This document shows, in pieces, positions 42,397 to 51,389 of a stretch of DNA of 64,000 nt (its first letter is position 1; every line of letters begins with the position of its first letter). The notes beneath the pieces were generated by a model. It was not told the DNA's origin, did not search any database, and saw only the letters and a program-made list of their open reading frames with translations. Source of the DNA: Sporosarcina sp. BI001-red (lineage in GTDB: Bacteria; Bacillota; Bacilli; Bacillales_A; Planococcaceae); NCBI RefSeq assembly GCF_003384035.1, contig NZ_QQAK01000012.1, forward strand, positions 248,001-312,000. The letters run 5' to 3'. The position numbers and the translations under genes were made by a program.

Positions 42397-44942
42397 AACA
42401 ACTTCTAAAGGGAAATCTACGGTATTTTAAGAGGACAAATAGCCTGTTCATTGCAGCCTTCGTCCTTATTTTTTCTGTCACTCCGATTGCTCTATATTCG
42501 ATTGCGAATCTGAGTCATTCTATCCATGCCGATATCGTGCAGCACTCGCGAGGCAGTTATGATCTGCTGGTCCGCCCGCCTGAAGCTATCACGACTCTGG
42601 AAGAAGAGATCGGAATGGTGCCGGAAAACTACATCGGGGGCGGCCAAGGCGGAATTTCCCTGAATCAATGGAAGTCCATCAAGAACAACATTCATACAGA
42701 AATTGCTGCGCCGATTGCCTCGCTTGGGTACTTTACTGGACTCAATACAACACTGGGCGTCCTGCCGTCCCCGAAAGTGCCTTCGGTCTATGAGGTGGAG
42801 TATGTGACATCGGATGGTGTGAATGAGTACACGACGGACACCTACCGCCAGATTTTCATGCATTCGGCGGAGAGGGGCCTTCCATTGGTAACCCAAGTGG
42901 AAATGCTCTCTTATATTCATCCCCTGCACGCCCTGTTCCCACTTCCTATCACCTATAATCTTTTGGTAGGAATCGACCCGGAAGAGGAAGAAAAGCTAAC
43001 AGGTATCGACTTTGCCTCCATCCAGTTTGGAAAAGAGGCAGAGGGGATCATTCGAAAGAACACAGCTGGCCACGAAAAGCTGAAAGATGCACAAATCGTA
43101 CCTGTTCTTCAACTACGTGATGATACGATTTCTTTGGAAGCGAAAGTGTCCAGTGGGGAACTGGCATATTCGCCTCAGGAGATTCAAAAGCTGGTTGAGG
43201 AACATGGCCTTGATGAACAGCAATTGATTGACTTCGAAAATCCGGGCACCCGAAAACTGTTCGAGCGGCTTCTTAGGTCTCCAGTAACAAACGAATTCTC
43301 TCATGATCTGTCGCTACTTGGGTATCTGCAGCCGTTCAATGCAGAAGCCAAAGGGCTTGTCGTGATGGAAGACGGAGAAGTGGAAGATATGGATACGTAC
43401 AGTGATACCACCAGTTATGCAAGTTCCGTAAATTGGAACAGCAGCACCAAGTATTATAAGGCAGGTCCTGTACCGTATAAGCGAACCTCTGACGGTCTGC
43501 AAGTTACGCAAGTCGGCACCGAGCATGGGGTGCCCATTTATCGATCTCTCGAGGAAAAAGGGACCACAATCACCAGTGACGATCAGACAGCGGATTCACT
43601 GTCGATCTTGACCGATCCTGTCGGGTATTATGAAACCGGGAAAACGAAAGAGCGTCTTGCGGCCAGCCCCTTGGGGATCTACCAGTTGGAGCCAGTGACT
43701 TACAAGGAGACGGACGGGGTGATGAAAACGCTTACTCCTACCTATACACCAGGAAGCTTCGTGACAGCTCCTGCGGAAGGGGTCACGAACATCGAATCGT
43801 CGAGGTTGGTGAAAGGGGACACACCGATCGATGCAATCCGTGTGAAGGTGGCTGACATCACGGATTATACGCCGTCGGCTGCACAAAAGATTGAAGATGT
43901 GGCGAACGAGATCCGCGGCATGGGACTTCATGTAGACGTCATCGCCGGTTCATCCCTACAGACACTCGATGTTGACGTGGAAGGGCTCGGAGTTGTACAG
44001 GAATCATGGACAAGTTTAGGGGCATCCGGAAAGATCGTGAACCAGTGGAATGCCACAACGCTGGTGCTGGCGATCATGTTCGCAATTGTGGCCTTCCTGT
44101 TCCTCATGAATCGGATCAGACTGTGGAGCGGCGAACGCCAACAATCCGTACAGCTGCTGAAGCTGCTGGGATGGACATCAAAAGACATCCGGAAGTTATA
44201 TATGAAAGAAATGAACAGGTTGCTGATGATTGTCGTGGCCGTCTCAAGTGTCTTTATCATCACCTTCATCTACGCAAACGAGGTCAGTTTCCGGTTGGCT
44301 GTCTATCAGGTCCTGATAGTGGTGGTCCTGGTGCTTCTGATTATCGGCTTCACGTGTGGACAAGTCCAGCGGCTTCTCCACAATCCGGAGAACACGAAGA
44401 AGGGGAGAAAGGTGACTCGATCACGGTCCTTGGTGGTCAGAAACATCCTTTACTATCGCAAGAGCATTACAGCTACGTTTATTCAGCTGATTATCGTTAG
44501 TTCGCTGGCATCGTTCGTCTACTTGTCACTGAACGAATCAGTGATGCAGACCAATGCCACGGTGTTAGGGAAATACGTAAATGCGGAAATTGGGAACTGG
44601 AATAAGCTGTTGCTGGCAGCCACATACATCATGGCGTTCATCACTTTGCTCGAAAACATGAGCCGGATGCTACAGGAACGTAGTCAAGAACTTGAAAGCC
44701 TGAAACAGATCGGGTGGAAGTTCAAGGATATACAGCGGACTTTCCTCAAAGAACTCTCTATCTGGACCGGCACATCGGTTGTTTGTGGAAGTGTGCTTAG
44801 TGGACTGCTATTTGCGACATTTTACCCGATAACAGGCACCAATGCACTGTTCCTGTTGCTGACTAGCGTCGCCTTGTTTAGTCTTATCATAGCTCAGTGC
44901 TATATATTGGTAAACTATCGGATTCGCAAAATAATGCCCTAA
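42393..44942 (+). CDS. FtsX-type ABC permease, 849 aa
   Basis: Same architecture as the 858-aa permease at 1848: one N-terminal helix, an extracytoplasmic domain of over 500 residues (GGGQGGISLNQWKSIKNN, EIAAPIASLGYF), then two helix blocks each with a coupling motif (LLKLLGWTSKDI, LKQIGWKFKDI). Motif correspondence shows the two are paralogs. Codons look GC-rich relative to the AT-rich array around it. Probably exports, or protects against, the peptide encoded upstream. Confidence 0.85.
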   Translation: MKQLLKGNLRYFKRTNSLFIAAFVLIFSVTPIALYSIANLSHSIHADIVQHSRGSYDLLVRPPEAITTLEEEIGMVPENYIGGGQGGISLNQWKSIKNNIHTEIAAPIASLGYFTGLNTTLGVLPSPKVPSVYEVEYVTSDGVNEYTTDTYRQIFMHSAERGLPLVTQVEMLSYIHPLHALFPLPITYNLLVGIDPEEEEKLTGIDFASIQFGKEAEGIIRKNTAGHEKLKDAQIVPVLQLRDDTISLEAKVSSGELAYSPQEIQKLVEEHGLDEQQLIDFENPGTRKLFERLLRSPVTNEFSHDLSLLGYLQPFNAEAKGLVVMEDGEVEDMDTYSDTTSYASSVNWNSSTKYYKAGPVPYKRTSDGLQVTQVGTEHGVPIYRSLEEKGTTITSDDQTADSLSILTDPVGYYETGKTKERLAASPLGIYQLEPVTYKETDGVMKTLTPTYTPGSFVTAPAEGVTNIESSRLVKGDTPIDAIRVKVADITDYTPSAAQKIEDVANEIRGMGLHVDVIAGSSLQTLDVDVEGLGVVQESWTSLGASGKIVNQWNATTLVLAIMFAIVAFLFLMNRIRLWSGERQQSVQLLKLLGWTSKDIRKLYMKEMNRLLMIVVAVSSVFIITFIYANEVSFRLAVYQVLIVVVLVLLIIGFTCGQVQRLLHNPENTKKGRKVTRSRSLVVRNILYYRKSITATFIQLIIVSSLASFVYLSLNESVMQTNATVLGKYVNAEIGNWNKLLLAATYIMAFITLLENMSRMLQERSQELESLKQIGWKFKDIQRTFLKELSIWTGTSVVCGSVLSGLLFATFYPITGTNALFLLLTSVALFSLIIAQCYILVNYRIRKIMP

Positions 44943-44958
44943 AGAAGACCTTCGAAAT

Positions 44959-45002
44959 GAGATAGCCCTTCTCTTCAAATTATTGAAGAGAAGGGCTATT
45001 TG
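44959..45002 (+). terminator. Strong terminator
   Basis: ATAGCCCTTCTCTTCAA pairs with TTGAAGAGAAGGGCTAT, followed by TTGT. Closes the second peptide/ABC module. Confidence 0.9.
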
Positions 45003-45118
45003 TATACTTTACCTATGATAGACTAAGCAACTGCTTGTGCACCAGATACACAGACAGCAATACCATTGTTATAATTTGAGTTTACTTTGCAACCTAAGGT
45101 GATAAAGCAACACGACCG

Positions 45119-45180
45119 TTCCTCAATCGGGGGCGTTTGCGTGATAAGCACAATGTATGAAACGGGCCATTTAGTTGAAG
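45119..45180 (+). repeat. Array repeat 2
   Basis: TTCCTCAATCGGGGGCGTTT at left, a middle GATAAGCACAATG, and ATGAAACGGGCCATTTAGTTGAA at right (right side in full preservation). Confidence 0.85.
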
Positions 45181-45253
45181 TAGTTATTGTTGTGTTTTCG
45201 TTTAGATTAAGGTTACAATAAAAATGAGAACACATGTTTTTATTGGAGAGGAA

Positions 45254-45580
45254 ATGAAAAATATGAATTTTAGTGAATCCGTTGAACGTTCAATACAATT
45301 AAGAAAAGTCTACCATCGTTTGGAACGACAGTATCATCAAACAGAATGGACAGTAGAAGAAGATGCGTTAGCTTTCCTGACAGATGCAGGTTTGGTCGGT
45401 CGTCTAACAATGTCTCAACAGGGTCGTTGGCCAACAAATGGGGAAACTGAATCTGAACTTGAACATAAGATTGGAGAATGTATGTGGTGGCTGATTAACT
45501 TGGCTGAACGCACGAATATTGATAGCGGTGAAGCATTAGAAAAATTCTTATCCAAGACAGAAAAAAAACTAGGGGATTGA
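45254..45580 (+). CDS. MazG-like protein, 108 aa
   Basis: Helical protein with a MazG-like end: LEHKIGECMWWLINLAERTN carries the Glu positions expected to bind Mg2+ in MazG/all-alpha NTP pyrophosphohydrolases. It may remove aberrant NTPs. ATG at 45254 follows TTGGAGAGG; the frame starts earlier without signals. It sits between array repeats 2 and 3, i.e. one cassette. Confidence 0.7.
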   Translation: MKNMNFSESVERSIQLRKVYHRLERQYHQTEWTVEEDALAFLTDAGLVGRLTMSQQGRWPTNGETESELEHKIGECMWWLINLAERTNIDSGEALEKFLSKTEKKLGD

Positions 45581-45592
45581 ACTATTATACCC

Positions 45593-45656
45593 GTTGAACT
45601 ATCGGGTGCGTTTGCATGATAAGGACAATGCACCAAACGGGCCATTTAGCCTAAGT
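45593..45656 (+). repeat. Array repeat 3
   Basis: TTGAACTATCGGGTGCGTTT, then GATAAGGACAATGCACC and AAACGGGCCATTTAG. GGTGC and GCACC can form the inner stem. Confidence 0.88.
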
Positions 45657-45685
45657 ACTATTACAGAGGAGTGGGGGGTGTGAAT

Positions 45686-46027
45686 TTGTTTTATAGAAGG
45701 AAATTTTACATTGTAAAGAATGAATTTGTTGATGTATTTAATGCTCATTTCAATGAGAATAACTTACCTAATCAGTTAAAGCATGGTGCTCAATTAATCG
45801 GCAGATGGATGATCCCAAAAGATGAAAAAACAACCGAGATCTTCGCTATTTGGGAATATGATAGCTACGAGGATTACGTTAAAATTGAAAATAGCGTAAG
45901 AAGTGACGAAGCGCACGTGCAACAAGTTCAGGATTGGTATGATAAGCATGGTGGAAGGGATTACGTCATTAATAACTATTTATTAGAAGTTAGAAACGAA
46001 GAAATAAAAACAACTTTGATGGAGTAA
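45686..46027 (+). CDS. NIPSNAP-family protein, 113 aa
   Basis: A ferredoxin-like NIPSNAP domain: FYRRKFYIVKNEFVDVFN at the start, then IGRWMIPKDEKTTEIFAIW. TTG 45686 fits the family's start and follows GGGGGG; GTG 45680 is the alternative. Function of the family in bacteria is unclear. Single-gene cassette between repeats 3 and 4. Confidence 0.85.
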   Translation: MFYRRKFYIVKNEFVDVFNAHFNENNLPNQLKHGAQLIGRWMIPKDEKTTEIFAIWEYDSYEDYVKIENSVRSDEAHVQQVQDWYDKHGGRDYVINNYLLEVRNEEIKTTLME

Positions 46028-46041
46028 TGTTAACTGATTTT

Positions 46042-46095
46042 CTTCAAGAATCGGGTGCGTTTGGTTACAGTTTCCTTTGAATTGTGCAAATTTCC
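46042..46095 (+). repeat. Array repeat 4 (degenerate)
   Basis: TTCAAGAATCGGGTGCGTTT is well kept. The right half (ATTGTGCAAATTTCCGAAT) is badly decayed. Confidence 0.65.
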
Positions 46096-46152
46096 GAATG
46101 AAAATTTAAAATCATGAAGTGAACGGACTGTCTTATGGTACATGAAAACTGT

Positions 46153-46158
46153 TATAAT
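46153..46158 (+). promoter_or_regulatory. Promoter of the Fic toxin-antitoxin cassette
   Basis: TATAAT in CTGTTATAATTGAGG, about 30 bp before the antitoxin start. The -35 is weak. It implies this cassette carries its own promoter. Confidence 0.45.
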
Positions 46159-46188
46159 TGAGGTAACAACAAATGAGGGGTGTTATTT

Positions 46189-46374
46189 ATGAATAAAAAT
46201 TCACGAATAGAACGCCAAAAGCAAGTAGAATTTGCAGTTGGAATGGCCGCAATTGACGGTGGAAAACCAAGTGTATTTACAAAGAATCTTTTAAATCAAT
46301 ATGAAGAGGGTCAAGTATCATCCAGTCAATTGAAGCAAGCGATTGTTGAAAAATATACAAGGGCTGCACAGTAA
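46189..46374 (+). CDS. VbhA-like antitoxin of Fic toxin, 61 aa
   Basis: Small helical protein RQKQVEFAVGMAAIDGGKPS followed by YEEGQVSSSQLKQAIVEKY, the arrangement of antitoxin VbhA domains. The position of the inhibitory Glu-Gly motif reads Asp-Gly (AAIDGG). ATG at 46189 follows TGAGGGGTG. It lies 3 bp before the Fic gene, so the two are co-translated. Expected role: block the Fic active site by inserting the motif against the ATP gamma-phosphate. Confidence 0.75.
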   Translation: MNKNSRIERQKQVEFAVGMAAIDGGKPSVFTKNLLNQYEEGQVSSSQLKQAIVEKYTRAAQ

Positions 46375-46377
46375 TTT

Positions 46378-47097
46378 ATGGATCCTTATATTTATCCTAA
46401 TACAAACACCTTAATCAACAATTTAGACATTCGGGATGAAGAACAATTAATTGACGTTGAAGCACAGTTATTAATTGCAGGGATAGTAGATATTTCATCT
46501 ATCACCCAAAAGATTGATTTTAATAACTATGAAAGTCTCCATATAATTCATCGTTTTCTTTTTCATGAGCTGTATTCATGGGCTGGGGAATTTCGAACAG
46601 TCAATATATCTAAAAGTGAACGAGTTTTAAATGGATTATCTGTTGCTTATAGCGATAAAGATCACATTATGTCTGATTTAGAAAATGTTTTTAGATGGTC
46701 TGAATCTAAACAATGGAGCTATTCTAATCCTAATCTTGTAAAAGATTTTGCTGTATTTATGATAAAGCTTTGGCGTATTCATCCTTACCGTGAAGGAAAT
46801 ACAAGAACAGTTTCAATTTTCATGAAGCTTTTTGCTGAAGCAAGCAGGCTAGACTTCAATGCTCAATTACTTACACAACATGCAGGATACTTGCGAAATG
46901 CACTGGTTCTTGCTGCAGTAGAAGAAGCCCCAGAAACACACTATCTTTTGAGTATGATAACAGATGCACTAGGTGTAGTTAATTTCAATAAATTCAATCC
47001 TGATGATGCAGCGTCTAGTAGTTATCAAGTGATTGGACAATACGATGTTTCTAAATACGAAGAAAAACCTTTTGAAATTGATCTTGATGAAAAATAA
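46378..47097 (+). CDS. Fic-domain toxin (AMPylase), 239 aa
   Basis: Class I Fic protein. The active-site motif is HPYREGNTRTVSIF (canonical HPFx[D/E]GNGRxxR). The catalytic His is kept; the second Gly and last Arg differ. The N-terminal Fic fold shows the typical FHELYSWAGEFRTVNISK flap. It would AMPylate target proteins unless blocked by the VbhA-like partner. A toxin-antitoxin pair as one cassette fits the stabilising TA cassettes known from large integrons. Confidence 0.85.
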   Translation: MDPYIYPNTNTLINNLDIRDEEQLIDVEAQLLIAGIVDISSITQKIDFNNYESLHIIHRFLFHELYSWAGEFRTVNISKSERVLNGLSVAYSDKDHIMSDLENVFRWSESKQWSYSNPNLVKDFAVFMIKLWRIHPYREGNTRTVSIFMKLFAEASRLDFNAQLLTQHAGYLRNALVLAAVEEAPETHYLLSMITDALGVVNFNKFNPDDAASSSYQVIGQYDVSKYEEKPFEIDLDEK

Positions 47098-47285
47098 CTT
47101 TAAGCCAATGCGCCTAGAATGGATGTCATAGTCCGTTCTAATAAATTTGAGCATGGAATTACCCCATAGCATCGTCTGCCGATACAGACAAGGCTATGGG
47201 GTATAATTTTATTTATTATGGACAAAATAACTGTATAGCATCTAGAAGCTCATAGGAGTAAATCACCGTTTCGCTTTACGAATTT

Positions 47286-47485
47286 CTAGTCACTCTTGTG
47301 CTCCTGTTGGGCTAAAAGTGATTCCCTCGAATAGTTTTCACTTTCATTTCTCTTTTCAGGATCTTTATCCATTTTCTTTAATACCGCTCGTTGTTCTTCT
47401 TGAGACAAGTTGGTATAGAGCACTGTCGTCTCAATTGTATTATGCCCCAACTGGTCGCGAAGACTCACATTAACGTGATATTTAA
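47286..47485 (-). pseudogene. Tyrosine recombinase C-terminal fragment, copy B
   Basis: The minus strand reads HVNVSLRDQLGHNTIETTVLY then TNLSQEEQRAVLKKMDKD and a polar tail ending EHKSD. It keeps LGH and the nucleophile Tyr (in VLYTN). The first two thirds of the enzyme are missing. Confidence 0.78.
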
Positions 47486-47494
47486 AAAAACATC

Positions 47495-47535
47495 AAACGC
47501 TCCAATCCCTTGTCGTACAAGGGATTGGAGCGTTT
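47495..47535. repeat. Conserved hairpin of element B
   Basis: AAACGCTCCAATCCCTTGT and its reverse complement with a 3-nt loop. Compared with copy A, GAA became CCA on one arm and TTC became TGG on the other. Confidence 0.85.
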
Positions 47536-47811
47536 TTGTAAGTAACGGATCGACCGGAAAAGGCGATTAACGCTAAAACCCTTTGTTGCAAACTAGCTGA
47601 CCAAGGAAGTAATGAATCAAACGCCTGTAGATCGGTAAGACCCTTTTGTGAAGTTGTGTCAGGTAGTAATGCTATAAGTTTTCTAGAACAGTATCATAGA
47701 AGAGGTAGATTATCAAGAGGTGGTATTATTTGGTATTTATGTAATTGACAATCTTTTTATTGTATTTGGATGATAAGGTGACGAGATACATCTGATACGA
47801 AGATTCTTTCA

Positions 47812-47841
47812 ATACACATAAATGGACAATTCTGGTATAAT
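47812..47841 (+). promoter_or_regulatory. Outward promoter of element B
   Basis: Extended -10 TGGTATAAT at 47833-47841; weak -35. It points into the DUF5412 cassette. Confidence 0.55.
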
Positions 47842-47867
47842 AGAATTGAGAAAGATTAATCACAGTA

Positions 47868-47884
47868 TTCAAGAAACGGGCCAA
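47868..47884 (+). repeat. attI-like end of element B
   Basis: TTCAAGAAACGGGCCA, then sequence unrelated to copies A and C. Confidence 0.7.
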
Positions 47885-48010
47885 ATAATCGAATAAGGAA
47901 TATTAAAAACCGAATTATTCTAAGTGGAAAGAAAATTCGAACCTCTTTGCACCGATTTCGTCCATAAAATATTATAAGTAAAAATGATTTTATGGAAAGG
48001 TTTGAGAAAA

Positions 48011-48376
48011 ATGACTAAGTTAATAAAGCTTTTACTAATGGTCTTTGCAGTCACAATTTTGTTTGGCATAATATTTATTTATCAGTTATTAAACCCAAAA
48101 CTAAGTAGCATTGAAGTGAATGAGGAAAATGAAGAAGGAACTTACATCTCACCAGACGGAGAGAAAATTATAACGGTTTATTTTAATGGTGGGCTAATAT
48201 TCGGTAACGATTTAACCTATGTGGGAGTGCTAGAAGATTCTAACAGTGGTTTAAGAAAGAACATTTTTCTAGTGATGCCAAATGTTAAAGAAGTACGATG
48301 GGTAAATAATGAAAATATTGTTGTTAATGATATAGAAATTGCTATTGACGATACCTATGATTTTAGGAAGAAGTAA
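48011..48376 (+). CDS. DUF5412 family protein, 121 aa
   Basis: One N-terminal membrane helix (residues 4-25) and an extracytoplasmic domain with EGTYISPDGEKIITVYFNGG and VRWVNNENIVVNDIEIAID, typical of DUF5412. ATG at 48011 after GGAAAGG. First cassette after element B. A second DUF5412 cassette lies at 58267. Function unknown. Confidence 0.78.
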   Translation: MTKLIKLLLMVFAVTILFGIIFIYQLLNPKLSSIEVNEENEEGTYISPDGEKIITVYFNGGLIFGNDLTYVGVLEDSNSGLRKNIFLVMPNVKEVRWVNNENIVVNDIEIAIDDTYDFRKK

Positions 48377-48431
48377 AAAAAATTAAACAATTGTAGAGGA
48401 TTGAATGATGAATAGAAATAAAGGGTTCTTA

Positions 48432-48461
48432 TTGAACTTCAGTAATCGGGGGCGTTAACTG
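48432..48461 (+). repeat. Array repeat 5, left part (split by group II intron)
   Basis: TTCAGTAATCGGGGGCGTTA immediately before the intron's GTGCG. The right part resumes at 51184. Confidence 0.8.
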
Positions 48462-51183
48462 GTGCGAAATGTTCCTAACTCAAATGAAATGTGGTCACAC
48501 AATTTCGGTAAAGGTTAGGCAGTTTTAGGTTTCCTAAAACTGAAGGGTTATATCGAGAAGTCGAATGAGGGGGTAACGCTCCGAAAGGCTTCCCCTGCGT
48601 CGAGTAGCACGCAGATTAGTAAGGAAAAGCGTGTTATAAGCTCGGCTAATAGGCGTGAGAATTTACCGTAACAGTTTAGTTTGGCTGACGAAATCCTACC
48701 CGATGGGGTGGTGTAAATCATGATGCTTGGGTTGAACAAATATGGTGAGAATGCAATGTAAATACAATAAGATACTGTATTGCTGGCGAACCTCTGAATG
48801 TACGGGTCTTGACGCCCATTATATAGAAATGTATTTACTACCAAATGTAGGGTTAGCTGTGGATGAGTAAGAATCAGCAATATAAAAATCCATCTTGTGT
48901 TACAGGCACATGCAATGCTAACAGGCTCATAGGAGGCACCTAAGTTTGTTCCATAATAGATATAATTCAACGTTGTAAGCTGATAACGTGGAGGGCTTAC
49001 TCTTGATGAAGCGTTGAAAAGGAAAATAGTCGTGAGACTAACGATTGTATAACTTTACTTCATATCAGTGAAAGTGGTGGCACAGTACCGTCGAAGCGTG
49101 TAATGAACGTGGAGGGATAGCCACTAGACTAATGAAAGATTCATTCAACTATGCAAGACAGTTCTTATACGATTAATAAGGTTCTTGTAAGACTAATAGA
49201 GGTTCAGCTCCAAAGGAGCCACCGACTTGTTAAAACGTAAGAAACTGAGGCACAACGAGTATTATGATATGCAATATCATTTTGATTCTTTATATGCTAA
49301 AAGTGCTGATGGTCAAAACTTTTATGGATTACTCGATTTAATGCAATCCGATGAAAACATTCGATTAGCTTATCGTAATATTAAACGAAATACTGGCAGT
49401 ACAACGGCTGGATATGATGAACTAACGATTGAAGATATTAGTCAATTATCCGTTGTAGAAGTTGTATCTACGGTACAACGAATGTTTGGACGTTATTCAC
49501 CCAAAGCAGTTCGAAGGGTATTTATCCCGAAGGCGAATGGGAAAACACGTCCTTTAGGGATTCCGACAATTTGGGACAGATTGTTCCAACAGTGTATTCT
49601 TCAAGTGCTTGAACCCATCTGCGAAGCAAAGTTTTATAAACACAGCTATGGTTTTAGACCCAATCGTAGTACACATCATGCGAAAGCCAGGTTCGAGACG
49701 CTCATTAATCGGGCGTGTCTATATCACTGTGTGGACGTCGATATTAAAGGATTCTTCGACAATGTAAATCATGCCAAATTATTGAAACAAATGTGGTCAC
49801 TTGGTATTCGTGATAAAGCATTACTCTCTATTATTTCACGTCTCTTAAAAGCCGAAATTATAGGAGAAGGATTCCCAACCAAAGGTACCCCACAAGGGGG
49901 AATATTATCGCCCTTGTTGTCTAACATTGTATTAAATGAACTAGATTGGTGGGTTAGTCATCAATGGGAAAGCTTTGAAACACAAAAACCTTATCAATCA
50001 TATGCTGGCAGATATAATGCATTGAAAAAATCGAATCTGAAACATTGTTATATTGTGAGATACGCTGACGACTTCAAAATACTTTGTCGTACTCGTTCGC
50101 AAGCGATAAAAATGCATTATGCAGTGAAGGATTTTCTTCAAACAAGGCTTCACCTTGAAATTAGCGAGGAAAAATCTAAAGTGGTTAACTTAAAGAAAAA
50201 CTCTTCAGAGTTTCTAGGGTTTCGTATTAAAGCACATCGAAAGCAAACCAATAAAAGATCGCTGTATGTCGCCCGATCCCATATGACCAAAAAGTCACTG
50301 GATAATGCACAGATAAAGCTTAAACAAGCAATAAAGGCGATTCAGAAACACCAATCACCGGAAAATGTTTGGCGATTCAATACGGTAATAATGGGAATAC
50401 AGAATTATTATTCCGCAGCATCTCACATTACAAAAGATTTAAATGAGCTGAGCAATCGTCTTAATAAAACGTTATTTAATCGTTTAAATGAAATGAGGAA
50501 AGAGGCTACGTTTCAGGAATTCACAAAAACCTTACAGAAACGGTATAAGGGGTACGAATGTAAACTTTATAAAATAAAAGGAATGGTCATTGTTCCCCTT
50601 CATGCCCAACGTTGTAAAGTGAATCTTAATTTCTCTCAATCAATCTGTAACTACACTACCGTAGGTAGAAATAAAATTCATCAAAGTTTGCGAGCAATTA
50701 ATAAACAAGTGCTTGCTTATGTTATGAATCAGTATATACCAAGTCGTTCCATTGAATATAACGACAATCGGATTAGCCGATTTATTGCACAATACGGAAA
50801 ATGTGCTGTTACAGGTATTGAATTAGGTCGGAACGACTGTCACTGTCATCATAAAATACCGTTTCATCTAACGCAAGATGATTCATATGGGAATCTAATG
50901 ATGGTACACAAGCCCGTCCATCGTCTCATTCATATGAGAAATCGAGAGAAAATAAATGTGCTTTTAAACGCTCTTAAGTTAAATGGAAAACAACTTGAAA
51001 AGGTCAATGAATTGCGTGAGCTTTGCTTGAACGAAGCAATCTGATTCTACATTTCATCCTGCATATACATAAAAGTATTGAATGAATTGGATTAGTTGGA
51101 ACGCCGTATGCGATGAAAGTCGCACGTACGGTGTGAAGTGGGGGAAAAGCTGGCGATAACTTCAAAAGTTTACCTATCACTAT
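48462..51183 (+). mobile_element. Group II intron with reverse transcriptase ORF
   Basis: The 5' end GTGCGAAATG is typical of group II introns. The 5' 760 bases are structured and non-coding, the RT ORF follows, then domain V (CCGTATGCGA-TGAA-GTCGCACGTACGG, 51104-51131) and a domain VI-like stem before the 3' end near 51183. It is inserted in the left half of an array repeat: rejoining the flanks restores a repeat like that at 55867. The 3' boundary is uncertain by a few bases. Confidence 0.9.
49227..51044 (+). CDS. ltrA: Group II intron reverse transcriptase/maturase with HNH domain, 605 aa
   Basis: Reverse transcriptase fold: VDIKGFFDNVNH (motif A), GTPQGGILSPLLSNI, and the catalytic YADD in IVRYADDFKILC. 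A maturase (X) region spans about residues 370-480. The C-terminus holds an HNH endonuclease domain (CAVTGIELGRND, CHHKIPFH, then MVHKPVHRLIH). It splices the intron and supports retrohoming. TTG start after AAAGGAG. Intact throughout, so potentially active. Confidence 0.93.
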   Translation: MLKRKKLRHNEYYDMQYHFDSLYAKSADGQNFYGLLDLMQSDENIRLAYRNIKRNTGSTTAGYDELTIEDISQLSVVEVVSTVQRMFGRYSPKAVRRVFIPKANGKTRPLGIPTIWDRLFQQCILQVLEPICEAKFYKHSYGFRPNRSTHHAKARFETLINRACLYHCVDVDIKGFFDNVNHAKLLKQMWSLGIRDKALLSIISRLLKAEIIGEGFPTKGTPQGGILSPLLSNIVLNELDWWVSHQWESFETQKPYQSYAGRYNALKKSNLKHCYIVRYADDFKILCRTRSQAIKMHYAVKDFLQTRLHLEISEEKSKVVNLKKNSSEFLGFRIKAHRKQTNKRSLYVARSHMTKKSLDNAQIKLKQAIKAIQKHQSPENVWRFNTVIMGIQNYYSAASHITKDLNELSNRLNKTLFNRLNEMRKEATFQEFTKTLQKRYKGYECKLYKIKGMVIVPLHAQRCKVNLNFSQSICNYTTVGRNKIHQSLRAINKQVLAYVMNQYIPSRSIEYNDNRISRFIAQYGKCAVTGIELGRNDCHCHHKIPFHLTQDDSYGNLMMVHKPVHRLIHMRNREKINVLLNALKLNGKQLEKVNELRELCLNEAI

Positions 51184-51222
51184 AACAATTGTTACGCACC
51201 AAACGGGTCATTAATTGTGAAG
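51184..51222 (+). repeat. Array repeat 5, right part
   Basis: AACAATTGTTACGCACCAAA followed by CGGGTCATTAATTGTGAAG. The core reads GGGTCA in place of GGGCCA. Joined to 48432-48461 this makes one repeat. Confidence 0.8.
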
Positions 51223-51260
51223 TAATGTTAAAACTTATCAGTTTTATTAAGGAGACACAC

Positions 51261-51389
51261 ATGGAAAAATTCATCAAGATTGTTATAGCTATCTCTTTGC
51301 TAATTCTTGCCCTAAATAGCTTTCGTCTAGTTAGCTATTTAAGAAACGTAACTGAATTAATGGGGGCATTAATAAATGCTACAAATTAG
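51261..51389 (+). CDS. Small membrane protein, 42 aa
   Basis: ATG follows AAGGAGACACAC. One membrane helix (FIKIVIAISLLILALNSF) and a short polar end NVTELMGALINATN. A very small cassette gene between repeats 5 and 6. No family recognised. Confidence 0.55.
   Translation: MEKFIKIVIAISLLILALNSFRLVSYLRNVTELMGALINATN

Larger units (their letters stand above)
47160..47884 (-). mobile_element. Recombinase-fragment element, copy B
   Basis: About 725 bp. It lacks the left 110 bp shared by copies A and C and begins at the hairpin TACCCCATAGC/GCTATGGGGTA. The order of the remaining parts is the same as in copy A. It ends in TTCAAGAAACGGGCCA and is followed by a DUF5412 cassette. Confidence 0.8.

Noticed and set aside
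45023-45235. Minus-strand 70-aa ORF ending GCKVNSNYNNGIAV
   Set aside because: It looked like a possible cysteine-containing peptide, but it runs across array repeat 2, has no ribosome binding site and reads against all neighbours.
48548-48970. Minus-strand 140-aa ORF, and its twin at 56627-57049
   Set aside because: Both lie within the structured 5' RNA region of the group II introns and read the complement of ribozyme domains. They are conserved only because the introns are.
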